IMG/VR virus record: IMGVR_UViG_3300025099_000055
Location: 1 to 38,675 of that record
Strand: one strand, 5' to 3'
DNA length: 38,675 bases
Source: a virus
The notes beneath the pieces are model-generated. The model saw only the letters and a list, made by a program, of their open reading frames with translations, ran no database searches and was not told the origin of the DNA. This document shows positions 1-10,200 of this stretch, piece after piece. A program made the translations under genes and the position numbers. Numbering within the stretch: position 1 is the first letter of the stretch; each line of letters starts with the position of its first letter.

Positions 1-1
1 T

Positions 2-31
2 ACCAAGAACTTAGCGGAGTATGGAGGATAA
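2..31 (+). CDS. 3' end of an upstream gene (partial)
   Basis: An open frame enters from the left edge and stops with TAA at 29-31, encoding the visible tail TKNLAEYGG. The stop abuts the ATG of the next gene at 32, and its last codons contain the GGAGG Shine-Dalgarno sequence for that gene. This tight coupling is what the rest of the virion operon shows. Function cannot be judged from nine residues; a virion gene is likely from position. Confidence 0.5.
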   Translation, partial: TKNLAEYGG

Positions 32-1081
32 ATGGCAGCTTATACAACAATAGACAATCCAGAATTATATTTTCAAGTTAAAACTTGGACAGGAACAGGA
101 AGTTCTAATGCTCTTACTTTAGATGGTTCTGAAGATATGCAACCTGACTATGTGATGATAAAGCAAAGATCAGGCACTCAACAATGGAATGGTTATGATT
201 CTATTAGAGGAGTTCAAAAATATTTAGGTTGGAATACAGATATTGTAGAAAATACACAATCACAAGGATTAACTGCTTTTGGATCAGATGGATTTACAGT
301 TGGAAATGACGATATGGTTAATAAAAGTTCATCAACCTATGTTGCTTATTGCTGGAAAGCTGGAGCTGGTTCAGGTTCATCAAATACTGATGGTGGTATA
401 AACACAACTTCAACATCAGTAAGTCAAACTGCTGGTTTTTCAATTTCAACATGGACGGGTACCGGTAGTAATGCTACAGTTGGACATGGATTAGGTGCTG
501 TTCCAAAATTTATTACTACAAAAGCTAGATCAGATGCTTATGATTGGTACACTTATCATGCAAGTATTGGAAACACAAAAAATGTATATATAAACTTAAC
601 TAATGCCGAAAGTAGTGCTTCAGCTAATTTTCATAATAACACCGATCCAACATCTTCAGTTTGGACTTCTGGTGGAAATATATATAATGTTGATTATACT
701 TTTGTAACTTACGCATTCGCAGAGGTTCAAGGCTTCAGCAAGATTGGCTCCTACACCGGCAACGGAAATGCTGATGGGACATTTGTTTACACCGGATTCC
801 GGCCAGCTTTTTTAATAATTAAAAAATCAAGTGCAACAGAAGATTGGGGTTTGATTGATAATAAAAGAGATCCTAATAATGATGGAGCAAGTTCTCAATT
901 ATTTCCTAATGGATCTAATGTAGAAGATAGTTCAAATGACAGAGCAGACCTTTTAAGCAATGGTTTTAAATTAGTAACATCAAGTGGTCAATGGAATGCT
1001 TCTGGTGCAACATACATTTATATGGCTTTTGCAGAAGCACCATTCGTAAATTCTAATGGAGTACCAGGAAACGCAAAATAA
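32..1081 (+). CDS. Three-repeat virion surface/fibre-type protein (DUF7483-like)
   Basis: This 349-residue protein is built of three related beta-rich units, roughly residues 13-110, 135-230 and 236-340. Each opens with a WTGTGS or SYTGNG motif, followed by a hydrophobic P-x-F/Y-hydrophobic-K strand (PDYVMIKQRSG, PKFITTKARS, PAFLIIKKSS) and later an aromatic YxAYxW/YxAFAE strand. Such repeats are common in marine phage structural proteins, so a tail-fibre or capsid-decoration role is likely but inferred. GGAGG lies four bases before the ATG. The third unit contains a short stretch (about 725-805) clearly richer in G+C than its surroundings. Next gene begins 2 bp after the stop. Confidence 0.7.
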   Translation: MAAYTTIDNPELYFQVKTWTGTGSSNALTLDGSEDMQPDYVMIKQRSGTQQWNGYDSIRGVQKYLGWNTDIVENTQSQGLTAFGSDGFTVGNDDMVNKSSSTYVAYCWKAGAGSGSSNTDGGINTTSTSVSQTAGFSISTWTGTGSNATVGHGLGAVPKFITTKARSDAYDWYTYHASIGNTKNVYINLTNAESSASANFHNNTDPTSSVWTSGGNIYNVDYTFVTYAFAEVQGFSKIGSYTGNGNADGTFVYTGFRPAFLIIKKSSATEDWGLIDNKRDPNNDGASSQLFPNGSNVEDSSNDRADLLSNGFKLVTSSGQWNASGATYIYMAFAEAPFVNSNGVPGNAK

Positions 1082-1083
1082 TT

Positions 1084-3228
1084 ATGTTACAAAAATTAAG
1101 ATTTCAACCTGGAATTAATAAACAAGTCACAGCAACGGGCGGCGAGGGTCAATGGGTTGATGGTGATAATATAAGATTTAGATATGGTTCACCTGAAAAA
1201 ATAGGTGGCTGGGCACAGTTAGGAGACATAACTTTGACTGGTAGAACAACTGCTATGCACCAATTTGTTAATTCAGATGGTATTAAATATTCAGCATTAG
1301 GCACAAATAGAATTTTATATGTGTATTCAGGAGGTGCATTTTATGATATTACTCCTATTAAGGCTACAACAACATTAACAAATGCATTTACAACAACAAA
1401 CGGTGACGCGACAGTTACGATTACGTTTGCATCTTCTCATAACATTAATCAGTACGATATTATTAAGTTGGATAATTTTACCGCTATTACTAATTCTAAT
1501 TTTAGTTCTGGTGATTTTGATGATAAAGTTTTTATGGTGGCAACCGTCCCTACTTCAACAACAATTACAATTGAAATGGGATCAAATGAATCAGGATCAG
1601 GAGCATCCACATCAGGTGGAATAAGAGTTCAACACTACTATTCAATTGGACCTGCAGTTGAAGAATCAGCAGCTGGTTGGGGTCTTGGATTATGGGGCGG
1701 TACTGCATTGGGTGCAGTTACATCTACTTTAGATGGAGCCTTAACTTCAGGTTCAACAAGTATTGTTCTCGATGATTCAAACGGATTTCCTGCATCAGGA
1801 ACTGTTGTAATAGACGATGAAAGAATTGCTTATACGACGAATACAACTGGTACAGGAACTTTATCAGGTTTAACTAGAGGATCGGATAACACAACAGCAG
1901 CATCGCACAGTGATGCAGCTACTGTAACCAATGCATCAGACTACACTAAATGGGGTGCATCACAAACAGGTGACATTGTAACAGCTCCTGGTATGTGGTC
2001 GTTAGATAATTTTGGTAACAAACTTATTGCAACTATTGCAGACGGCTCAAGTTTTGAATGGAATTCTAATGCAACAGGTGCAACTTCTACTAGAGCAACA
2101 CTTATAAGTGGTTGTCCTACTGCATCACAATTTACTTTAGTTTCTACACCAGATAGACACTTAATTTCTTTTGGTTCAGAAACAACAATTGGAACAACCT
2201 CTACGCAAGACGACATGTATATTAGATGGTCAGATCAAGAATCACTAACTGATTGGACTCCAACTTCAATTAATACTGCTGGTACACAAAGACTTGCAGA
2301 TGGCACAAGAATTGTTGGAGCAATAAGAGGTCGTGATGCAATTTATATTTGGACAGACACAGCATTGTTTATTATGAGATTTGTTGGCCCACCATTTACT
2401 TTTTCATTCCAACAAGTTGGAACTAACTGTGGATTAATTGGACAGAACGCAGCAGTTGAGGTTGATGGATCTGCATATTGGATGTCAGAAAATGGTTTTT
2501 TTAGATATACTGGACAATTACAATCATTACCATGTTTAGTTGAAGATTTTGTTTATGATGGTTTAGCAGATGTACCTAGACAACATATTTATGCAGGATT
2601 AAATAATTTGTTTGGTGAAGTAAGTTGGTTTTATCCAGGTAGTGGTGCTACATCCAATTCTAGGAATGTTACATATAATTACATGGACTCAAGTGGCCAG
2701 CGACCTATATGGACCATAGGTTCATTAGCTAGATCTACTTGGGCAGACTCAGCTATATTTGGTAAACCACACGGTACTGAATATGATTCAAGTTCTACAA
2801 GTGATGCAACAGTTGGAAACACTGATGGTTGCACAACTTATTATGAACATGAAACTGGAACTAACCAAATTAAAGCAGGTGCAACAAGTGCTATTCAAGC
2901 TAGTATTGAATCAGGAGATTTTGATATTGGTCAATCACCTATTCCACAACAAGGGGATGGAGAATTTATGATGAAAATAAGAAGAGTTATACCTGACTTT
3001 TTAACACAAACAGGTAATGCAAGAATTACATTAAACTTAAAAAATTATCCAACAGATGCACAAGCAAGTTCATCTTTAGGACCTTTTACATCTTCAACAA
3101 CAACAACTAAAATAGACACCAGAGCACGTGCAAGAGCTATATCCTTAAAAGTAGATAATACGGGAGTTACTCAACATTGGAAACTTGGTACTTTTAGATT
3201 AGATGTACAACCAGATGGGAGAAGATAA
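1084..3228 (+). CDS. Packaged-DNA stabilization protein, P22 gp10-like
   Basis: 714 residues. The N-terminus (FQPGINKQVTATGGEGQWVDGDNIRFRYG) and C-terminal strand region (KIRRVIPDFL, then RARAISLKVDNTG and WKLGTFRLDVQP) match the phage stabilization protein family, which closes the portal-tail channel of podoviruses. Residues about 215-265 look like an inserted small beta domain with the tail-protein pattern GFPASGTVVIDDE followed by GLTRG. The family's P22 member is about 470 residues, so this one is enlarged by insertions. Its TAA overlaps the next ATG (TAATG at 3226-3230), indicating translational coupling. Confidence 0.75.
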   Translation: MLQKLRFQPGINKQVTATGGEGQWVDGDNIRFRYGSPEKIGGWAQLGDITLTGRTTAMHQFVNSDGIKYSALGTNRILYVYSGGAFYDITPIKATTTLTNAFTTTNGDATVTITFASSHNINQYDIIKLDNFTAITNSNFSSGDFDDKVFMVATVPTSTTITIEMGSNESGSGASTSGGIRVQHYYSIGPAVEESAAGWGLGLWGGTALGAVTSTLDGALTSGSTSIVLDDSNGFPASGTVVIDDERIAYTTNTTGTGTLSGLTRGSDNTTAASHSDAATVTNASDYTKWGASQTGDIVTAPGMWSLDNFGNKLIATIADGSSFEWNSNATGATSTRATLISGCPTASQFTLVSTPDRHLISFGSETTIGTTSTQDDMYIRWSDQESLTDWTPTSINTAGTQRLADGTRIVGAIRGRDAIYIWTDTALFIMRFVGPPFTFSFQQVGTNCGLIGQNAAVEVDGSAYWMSENGFFRYTGQLQSLPCLVEDFVYDGLADVPRQHIYAGLNNLFGEVSWFYPGSGATSNSRNVTYNYMDSSGQRPIWTIGSLARSTWADSAIFGKPHGTEYDSSSTSDATVGNTDGCTTYYEHETGTNQIKAGATSAIQASIESGDFDIGQSPIPQQGDGEFMMKIRRVIPDFLTQTGNARITLNLKNYPTDAQASSSLGPFTSSTTTTKIDTRARARAISLKVDNTGVTQHWKLGTFRLDVQPDGRR

Positions 3229-3392
3229 TGGCAAGAATAGTACAATCATTAACACAACCAAATAGAGAATACGATCAACAAATACAACAATCGTTTGTTA
3301 GAGACGTTGATAGTATTGTACAAAAATTAAATACATCTTATCAAAAAGATTTGAAAGATGAATCAGAAGCGGAGGCTTTCTTTTTAGCATAA
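3228..3392 (+). CDS. Small hypothetical virion-operon protein (54 aa)
   Basis: The reading frame starts MARIVQSLTQPNREYDQQ and ends ESEAEAFFLA. It begins inside the stop of the stabilization gene and ends inside the start of the next gene, with TAATG junctions on both sides. It is mostly helical and polar, with no membrane segment or metal motif. The double coupling, correct strand and lack of any other gene in the interval support it as a real gene; function unknown. Confidence 0.75.
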   Translation: MARIVQSLTQPNREYDQQIQQSFVRDVDSIVQKLNTSYQKDLKDESEAEAFFLA

Positions 3393-3733
3393 TGGCAAAT
3401 AGTTTCGTAAATAAAAAAGCAGATTTAACAAGCAATAGTGCAACAACACTGTATACAGTGCCTTCTTTTTCTACTGCTGTTATTAAATCTATCTTAGTAT
3501 CTGAAGATTCAGGTAACGCTGATACTATAACAGTGACTATAACTGATACTTCTGATAACGTATTTAGCCTTTTTAAGACAAAAGCAATATCGGCAAACGC
3601 CACTACAGAATTACTATCAGCACCTTTAATTGCTCAAGAAAGTGAAGTAATAAAGGTGACTGCAGCTACTGCAAATAGACTACATGTTGTACTTTCGGCT
3701 TTAGAAATCAAGCCTAGAGAGGTTACAACATAG
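3392..3733 (+). CDS. Hypothetical beta-rich structural protein (113 aa)
   Basis: A 113-residue protein starting MANSFVNKKADLTSNSATTLYTVPSF. It is rich in Thr, Ser and short hydrophobic strands, with SILVSEDSGNADTITVTITDT in the middle and an aliphatic RLHVVLSALEI strand near the end. The pattern resembles small beta-sandwich virion proteins that sit near tail genes in marine phages, but no named family is certain. Its ATG overlaps the previous stop; an 85-bp gap with a hairpin follows it, so it may end a transcription or processing unit. Confidence 0.65.
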   Translation: MANSFVNKKADLTSNSATTLYTVPSFSTAVIKSILVSEDSGNADTITVTITDTSDNVFSLFKTKAISANATTELLSAPLIAQESEVIKVTAATANRLHVVLSALEIKPREVTT

Positions 3734-3740
3734 TCTTGAT

Positions 3741-3785
3741 TTACTCGTTAAAAACGAGTAATAATGTAAATTCAGGTGCAATCCC
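3741..3785 (+). promoter_or_regulatory. Hairpin and T-arm-like loop in intergenic leader
   Basis: A perfect 9-bp stem, TTACTCGTT (3741-3749) with AACGAGTAA (3753-3761) and a 3-base loop, is followed by CAGG-TGCAATC-CCTG, which folds as a 4-bp stem with a 7-base loop resembling a tRNA T-loop. No T-run follows, so it is not a classic terminator. It lies in the 85-bp gap before the next virion gene and may be an RNA processing or stability element, or a remnant of tRNA sequence. I could not build a full tRNA around it. Confidence 0.4.
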
Positions 3786-3818
3786 TGCCAAAATAATATA
3801 ATAAAACAATTGACATAT

Positions 3819-4922
3819 ATGATAACAAGAGCTCACATTAGAAGACAACTACGTGCATCAGGTGGAATAACAAATGCTGTTCCAAGACAAGGTTATTTTT
3901 TAGGTAAACTAGTTAAAGGTATTGGTAAAGGTTTAGGTAAAGTTGTCGACGTTGCAAAACAAGTTGTTAAAAGTCCAATAGGTAAAGCCGCACTAATAGG
4001 TTTAGGTGGAGCAGGTCTTATGGGTATGGGACCATTGTCTGGTCTTGGTGGAATTGGTGCAAGAATAGGTGGAGGTTTAAGTGGATTAAAATCAAGTTTA
4101 TTTGGAAGTATCATACCAAATGTTAGAGCAGCAGGCATGCCTTCTTTTTTAGGTGAAACAGGGTTTACTTCAACTAAAGGTTTATTAGGAAAACTAGGTT
4201 TAACTAAAGGTGGTGGATCTATGGGTATAACAGGTTTAGGTAAAATGTTAGGTGCAGGAGGTTTAATAGGATATTTTGTATCTAAAGGTGCATCAGAGGA
4301 AGAAGCAAAAGAATTAGCACAAGATGTACGAAGAGGTGAAGGTATTGGCTTTGATCAAATAAGAGCTGATCTAAATAAATATAGAAGTGGTGACTTAAGT
4401 CAATCACAAATGTTTGATAAGAATTATAGATTTTTGACACCTAGAAATTTTGTTGCAGCTAGAGGTGGCAGAGTTGGTTTACAAGAAGGATCATCAGCTA
4501 TGAATAAAGAAAATGTAAAACAAAAGTTTGTATCAGATGAAGCTGGTGCAATACCTAAAAAAGGTGGTGGAGTTTTACCATCTGACATAGGTAAATTAAG
4601 AAGAAGTGATTTTGATACTGATGAAGATTATCAAAGATATTTGAGACAATTAAATAGAAAAGCTATGGGCGGTATCATGAATATGCCTATGGGCAATATG
4701 AGAAGAAACAGAGCTGGTGTTATGGAAAGAGACTACAGGGACGAAGGTGGTTTTGTTCCAGTTGGTGTAAAAGAAAAAGCAGATGACGTTCCAGCAATGT
4801 TATCTAAAAACGAATTTGTAATGACCGCTGATGCAGTAAGAGGTGCAGGCGACGGTAACATAAAAAAAGGAGCACAAAGAATGTATGATTTAATGAAACG
4901 AAATGAAGGTAAGGTAGTATAA
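3819..4922 (+). CDS. Gly-rich virion-associated protein with VPAMLSKNEFVM motif
   Basis: 367 residues when started at ATG 3819 (MITRAHIRRQLRASGG); an in-frame TTG at 3810 is less likely. The N-terminal third is basic and Gly-rich with short hydrophobic segments (KAALIGLGGAGLMGMG, MLGAGGLIGYFVSK) that could insert in or bind membrane. The C-terminus carries DDVPAMLSKNEFVMTADAV, a motif seen at the ends of several marine phage structural proteins. A role inside the virion or at DNA ejection is inferred from its place next to the giant internal protein. It ends coupled to the next gene by TAATG at 4920-4924. Confidence 0.65.
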   Translation: MITRAHIRRQLRASGGITNAVPRQGYFLGKLVKGIGKGLGKVVDVAKQVVKSPIGKAALIGLGGAGLMGMGPLSGLGGIGARIGGGLSGLKSSLFGSIIPNVRAAGMPSFLGETGFTSTKGLLGKLGLTKGGGSMGITGLGKMLGAGGLIGYFVSKGASEEEAKELAQDVRRGEGIGFDQIRADLNKYRSGDLSQSQMFDKNYRFLTPRNFVAARGGRVGLQEGSSAMNKENVKQKFVSDEAGAIPKKGGGVLPSDIGKLRRSDFDTDEDYQRYLRQLNRKAMGGIMNMPMGNMRRNRAGVMERDYRDEGGFVPVGVKEKADDVPAMLSKNEFVMTADAVRGAGDGNIKKGAQRMYDLMKRNEGKVV

Positions 4923-5836
4923 TGGCTGTACAAACCACAAGAACATTACCCGCACAATTTATAGAAGATTTAGGTAGAGATTACGGAACGCAGTTAGCAG
5001 CGTTAACATCATTACCAGTTGATACAACTAAATTTAAACCGACAGTTGCAGCGCAAGATGCTTTACAAACAGCAGCTTATCAACAAGCAACAGACCCTAC
5101 AAAAGGACTTGGATCTTTTCAACCATTTTTAACTAAGGCTGGAACTGCAGCAGATGCAGCAACGGCACTAACAGGAACTGGAGCAGGTACAGGTGCAGGC
5201 TCTATTCAATCTTACATGTCACCTTATCAATCAGATGTTATTGATACAACATTAACTGAATTTGATAGACAAGCTCAAGCACAAAAAGCAGCACAAGCAG
5301 CACAAGCATTAGGTGTGCCAGGTGCATTTGGTGGTGGTAGAGAAGGTGTATTACAAGCACAATATCAATCAGATAGCGACAGGAATCGAGCAGCTTTACA
5401 AGCAGGTTTATTACAACAAGGATTTCAACAAGCACAAGCTGCTAGACAAGCAGATTTAAAAAATCAATTAGGTATCTCGCAACAACAAGCAACATTAGGT
5501 GGTGGTATACAGAATTTAGTACAACAACAAATATCTGGTTTAGGAAGATTGGGCGGCGTGCAGCAAGCACAACAACAAGCTATTGAAGATGCAGCAAGAC
5601 AAACAGCGCAAACACAAGCGTATGAACCTTATCAAAGATTAGGTACATATGGTTCTGGTGTTGCATCATTAATTTCAGGATATCCAGGTTCATCACAAAT
5701 AACACAAACACCACAAGCTAGTGCGTTACAAACTGCATTAGGTGTTGGTACAGGTTTAGCTGGTATCTATGGTGGACTAACTGGTAAAAATCCTTTCCAA
5801 GCTGTAACTAGTGCAATAGGTGGGATTTTTAGATAA
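4922..5836 (+). CDS. Gln/Ala-rich virion protein (304 aa)
   Basis: The protein starts MAVQTTRTLPAQFIEDLGRDYG. Its middle is dominated by Gln and Ala, with long predicted helices (QAQAQKAAQAAQALGV, LLQQGFQQAQAARQ, QQQISGLGRLGGVQQAQQ). The C-terminal 50 residues are Gly-rich and hydrophobic (LGVGTGLAGIYGGL), a possible membrane-active tail. This composition is typical of internal or ejection proteins of podoviruses; no catalytic motif is visible. It sits between two Gly-rich genes with TAATG overlaps at both ends. Confidence 0.65.
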   Translation: MAVQTTRTLPAQFIEDLGRDYGTQLAALTSLPVDTTKFKPTVAAQDALQTAAYQQATDPTKGLGSFQPFLTKAGTAADAATALTGTGAGTGAGSIQSYMSPYQSDVIDTTLTEFDRQAQAQKAAQAAQALGVPGAFGGGREGVLQAQYQSDSDRNRAALQAGLLQQGFQQAQAARQADLKNQLGISQQQATLGGGIQNLVQQQISGLGRLGGVQQAQQQAIEDAARQTAQTQAYEPYQRLGTYGSGVASLISGYPGSSQITQTPQASALQTALGVGTGLAGIYGGLTGKNPFQAVTSAIGGIFR

Positions 5837-7233
5837 TGTCTAGAACTTTAACAAGACCAATGTTCAGAAAAGGTGGCATGGCCCAAAGAGAAAAGTATAT
5901 GGGTGGTGGTATAACAACACCTAGAATAAAACGTATGGGCGGCGGTATGACAGGTATTATGTCAGGTATTAGACCTGATGCAGGCTTAACGCCTAGGGTT
6001 GGTTATCAAGAAGGAACACCTCCTGGACTTTTAAAACGTGCTGCTACGGGAGGTTTAAATTTATTAAAAAGAGGTTTTAGTAAGGCTTATAATTTAATTC
6101 CTGAAGAGGGAATTGGAACTATATTAGCAAGAAACTTTCCTAGAACTGCGGCGGTAGGAAAAGGCACTTCAGTAATGACAGCTCCATTTTTACCAACAGC
6201 TGGAATAGCTGCCGCTAATTATCCTGTATATCCAAAAGGCCACCCTCAAGAAGGTGAGTTTATGCCTATAGATGAAGCTAGAAAAGTTTTAGAAGAAACA
6301 GGAGCAGCTAGTAGTATGGCAACCGGCAAAAGTGTACAAGCTGGAAGTGCTGCAGATATAGAAGGAGAAGCTGCTATGTTTGACCTAGAAACAGGAGAAT
6401 ATCCTAACAAAAGATATGCTACTAAAATAGACTATGAAAGTCCTGAAGTTATTGAAACAGCTAAAGAAATAGGTGTATTGCCTAAAGATGACGATAAAGA
6501 CAAACCAGATTCATTAGATATTACCGGGGGTGAAAAAGATATTAAAGATGAAGAGTCAGCTTTAATGAAAGCATATAAAGAGTATGCACCTATTTTTGAA
6601 AAAGAATTAGGGGTGTCAGATGAAGATACTAAAAAATCATTATATATGAATCTTGCTAAATTTGGTGCAGGCATACTAGCTCAACCTGGTGGAGATTTAG
6701 TTGGGGCAATTGGTAAAGCTGCAGAGAAACCATTAGAAGGTGCGAGTGCAACTCTTAAAGAAAAAACTGATGCTAAAAGACAAGCTAAACTACTTGCATT
6801 ACAAACAGCCATTAGTGAAGGAAAACCTGGAAATATTGGTAAAGCTATAAAAGACATAGCAAAAGTATATAAAGTTTCAGAAAAAGAAGCAGCTAAAATT
6901 TATGAAAAATGGAATGAAAATACATCTACGGCTCAAGCAGCAGACACAAAAGCTTACAGAGAATACGCTGAAAAAAAATTAATGGTTAATCCATATGGCT
7001 TTGAAAAAAATATTAAAGAATTATTAGAAGGTCCTGATGCTGATTTAGTTGGTAAGTTTAACAAAAGATTACCTATGGACGACGGTGTACCTGACCTAGA
7101 TGAAATGGTAGATAAAGAATATTATGTTGGAGAAGATGGAGAATTATATAGAGCAGATAAAAGTACCGATCCACCTACACTTTTACAACCAGGAGACGAC
7201 GGTTTCAAAGATATTAAGAAAAAGAAAAAATAG
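5836..7233 (+). CDS. Gly/Met-rich N-terminus virion protein (465 aa)
   Basis: The N-terminus MFRKGGMAQREKYMGGGI and later RMGGGMTGIM and PRVGYQEG are low-complexity motifs characteristic of marine phage structural genes. After about residue 150 the composition changes to acidic and helical (KAYKEYAPIFEKELG, KAIKDIAKVYKVSEKEAAKIYEKW), suggesting a helical bundle. The C-terminus ends in a Lys run (KDIKKKKK). No enzymatic motif is evident. Position directly before the 1569-residue protein suggests a partner in the internal core or tail. The start overlaps the previous stop by one base. Confidence 0.65.
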   Translation: MSRTLTRPMFRKGGMAQREKYMGGGITTPRIKRMGGGMTGIMSGIRPDAGLTPRVGYQEGTPPGLLKRAATGGLNLLKRGFSKAYNLIPEEGIGTILARNFPRTAAVGKGTSVMTAPFLPTAGIAAANYPVYPKGHPQEGEFMPIDEARKVLEETGAASSMATGKSVQAGSAADIEGEAAMFDLETGEYPNKRYATKIDYESPEVIETAKEIGVLPKDDDKDKPDSLDITGGEKDIKDEESALMKAYKEYAPIFEKELGVSDEDTKKSLYMNLAKFGAGILAQPGGDLVGAIGKAAEKPLEGASATLKEKTDAKRQAKLLALQTAISEGKPGNIGKAIKDIAKVYKVSEKEAAKIYEKWNENTSTAQAADTKAYREYAEKKLMVNPYGFEKNIKELLEGPDADLVGKFNKRLPMDDGVPDLDEMVDKEYYVGEDGELYRADKSTDPPTLLQPGDDGFKDIKKKKK

Positions 7234-7245
7234 GGGGTACTACAT

Positions 7246-10200
7246 ATGGCAGTAAGTCTAGAACAAGCTTATGGAGCCACAGCAGCGGCTAACAAAAAAA
7301 AATCAGAAACTAATTTCTTTGTATCAGCTGCAGCAGGGGTGGCATCCGGTCTTATTAAAATTCCTGAAGGTGTTGTTTCATTAGGAGCAGAACTAATTGA
7401 TCTTGGGCTAGGAACTGAAACAGCAGAAGAAGTAGAAAAATTTTTTGATGATTTAAATCCTTTTGATGAAGTAGCTGAATCAAGAGGTATAGGTAAAATA
7501 ACTCAAGCATTAGCATCTATTGGTCCTGTTGCTATTAAGGGAGCTACACTTGGAGTAAAAGCAGCTAGTTCAATTCGTGCTGCTAATTTAGCTAAAAGAG
7601 CATTAGCTGCAAAGAGAGCAGGTAAAGCAGTTTCATTATCAAAGTTTGGACAAATAATTCAAAAAGGACAAGATGTATTAACTACTCCTCTAGCAGGTGG
7701 TATTATAGGTAGTGGTGTTGGTGAGTCTTTAGTTTCCGATGAGGACATTGGTACATTAGGTGATATGTTAAAAGGGACTTCTTTAGAACCTTTTGCTATT
7801 ACAATGATGGATACAGAAAGTAAAAAAGGAAGAGCAGAAGCTTTTCGTAGATTAACTAATAGAATAAAGTTTGGTACTGAAGGAGCTTTATTTAATTTAG
7901 GATTAACAGGAGCGGGTAAAGGCGTTAAAAAATTAAGAGAACCTGCAACTTACGGATTAGAGAGATGGAAAGAAGGCGGGATTGGAGCTGCAATTGAAAA
8001 AGCTTTATATGGTTTAAAACCATCTTATGCAGGAACACAAGCTGGGCTTGAGGCTCAACGTTTAGGTATAGATGCAACACAAGCTGCTAAAGCAGAAGCA
8101 GCTACAGAAGTTGCAAAATTACATAAAGCTATAAAAGATGTTGTACCTAAATTAGATAAATCTTTAAATCTAGATGAGTCTGAAATTTTAAAAGAAGTTC
8201 AAGGAATACTACAACCTTTTCCCGGTAAAAAACTTGACTCTATTAAATTTGAAGATTTACCAGGTATAATTGAAAGAAGGTCTGGAATTAAAAATAATGC
8301 TAGAGGCTCATTTAAATATGAATATTCTGGAGCGGGTGAGCCAATTAAAAGATTAAATGAAGAAGGTAAACGTTTATTAAAAGATGTTAACTCTGTAAAA
8401 ATGCCTTTAGATTCGCTTCCTTTTACAGAAAAACAATTTATAAAAGCAGTAGAAGAAGGAAAATATCCAAACATAGATTTAAAAAAATATACATTTACTT
8501 CTCCAATAGATAAAAATCAAACTAGAAGATTAATTACTCCTGAAAAAATAATTGGTGAACAAGGACAAAAAGGATTTTTTAGTGTAGATGATTATGCCAT
8601 TGTTAAGGGAGGCCCTGCAGATAAATTTTTAGAAAAAATAAAAAGTGGTGGTGGAGAAAAAGCTAGAAAAGAATTTGAAACTATATTAAAAAATATGAGA
8701 TCTACCGTTGATAATTTAACAGGTAAAATTTCACAAAAAGATTTAGCAGTAATAACATCTCAAAAATTACACGCAGAACTTGGAAACTATTTAACAGCAG
8801 ACTATTTTCAATTTAATCAATCAACTATTCCACTTTTTAGAGTTAATCGAGCTGTTGCAGAAGTAAAAGAACCTGCTTTAAAATCTTATGTTGAACAACA
8901 AAAACGTACTTATCAAATAGCTGAAGCAGAAGCATTAAAGAAAACAGGTAAACAAGTAAGACCAGAAGATATAATAGTGCCTGATAAAATGATTAATGAA
9001 TTTACTAGTGAAGGCGCAGCAAAAATTAATAGATATTTAAAAGCTAAAAGTCTTGACGAACTAGAACCCAAAGAAGCAGTTAAAAAAATATTAGGAGAAC
9101 CAATTAAACAAAGCGAAAAAGATGCAATAAAAATTCAAACTTCAGTTCTTAAAGCAAAAAAATTAGATGAGTGGGAAGAAATTGTTTTAGGACGAATAAT
9201 GGATCCTACATATAATTTTATAAACAGTGTTAGTAAAATGGCTTCCTTAAATTACACTTTAGATTATATGAATACAATTGCTAAACAAGGAAGCACTAAA
9301 TCAGGTAGAGTTGTGGTAGAAGGTGGTGTTACTAAATTTTTAAATTCAATGGATGAACCTATTGACATCGCAGCTTTAACTCAAGACAATATAAAAAAGG
9401 GAAGAGTTAAAGAAAAATTTTATGATGCAAACGGTAAATTTTATACCCCTGAAGAAACATTAGCTATTGCAACTAAAGAAACAGAAGACTTGTTAAAAAC
9501 TGAATTTGATAGATCAAAATATATTTTTGGTCAAGGAGATGCACCAGGTTCAACGCTTAGTGCTGCAGAAGATTTAGTTGCTTCTGGCAAAGCCTATAGC
9601 ATAGAAGAAGCAACAATTATGTTGAATGATCCAAAACAATTTAAGCAAGTAAAATCTACAGGTATAGATGGGTTATCACCTTTAGATGGAAAATGGATGC
9701 AAGCACCACAGTATGACACTGTGTTTGATACAACAAGTGATTGGTTAAATAATTTAGGCACAGTAGGTACAGTATATAAATACGCTGTTCTTGGACCAAA
9801 AACAATTTCTCAAATAAGTAAAACAGTTTTAAACGCTCTTACTCACGTAAGAAACTTTATAAGCGCTGGTGCATTTGTAGCAGCTAATGGTGCAGCTGTT
9901 CCTATAGGTGGAGATTTTAAAGCATTGTTACCTACAAGTTTAGGAGGCGAGGTTTTAAAAACAGGTAAGTTAGATAAAGGTATTATAGAGACTGCAATAA
10001 GAATGAGTGCTTATAGATTAAACCCATCTGGTGTTGGTGCGAATAAAGCTGTTGCTGATATAGTAAATAGATCTGCAAGAGTTGGAGTGGGGGGTGGAAC
10101 TCAAGCAGAGGTTGGTGAAATTATTAGAATGCAAAGTGATTTTGGTGGAAACGTATTGGGTAATTTAACAGAAGCAGAAGGTAAAGCATATAACAGAATA

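Noticed and set aside
3700-3800. A complete tRNA gene
   Set aside because: A T-arm-like loop and a stem are present, but no D-arm or acceptor pairing can be built and the anticodon-position loop would read AAA.
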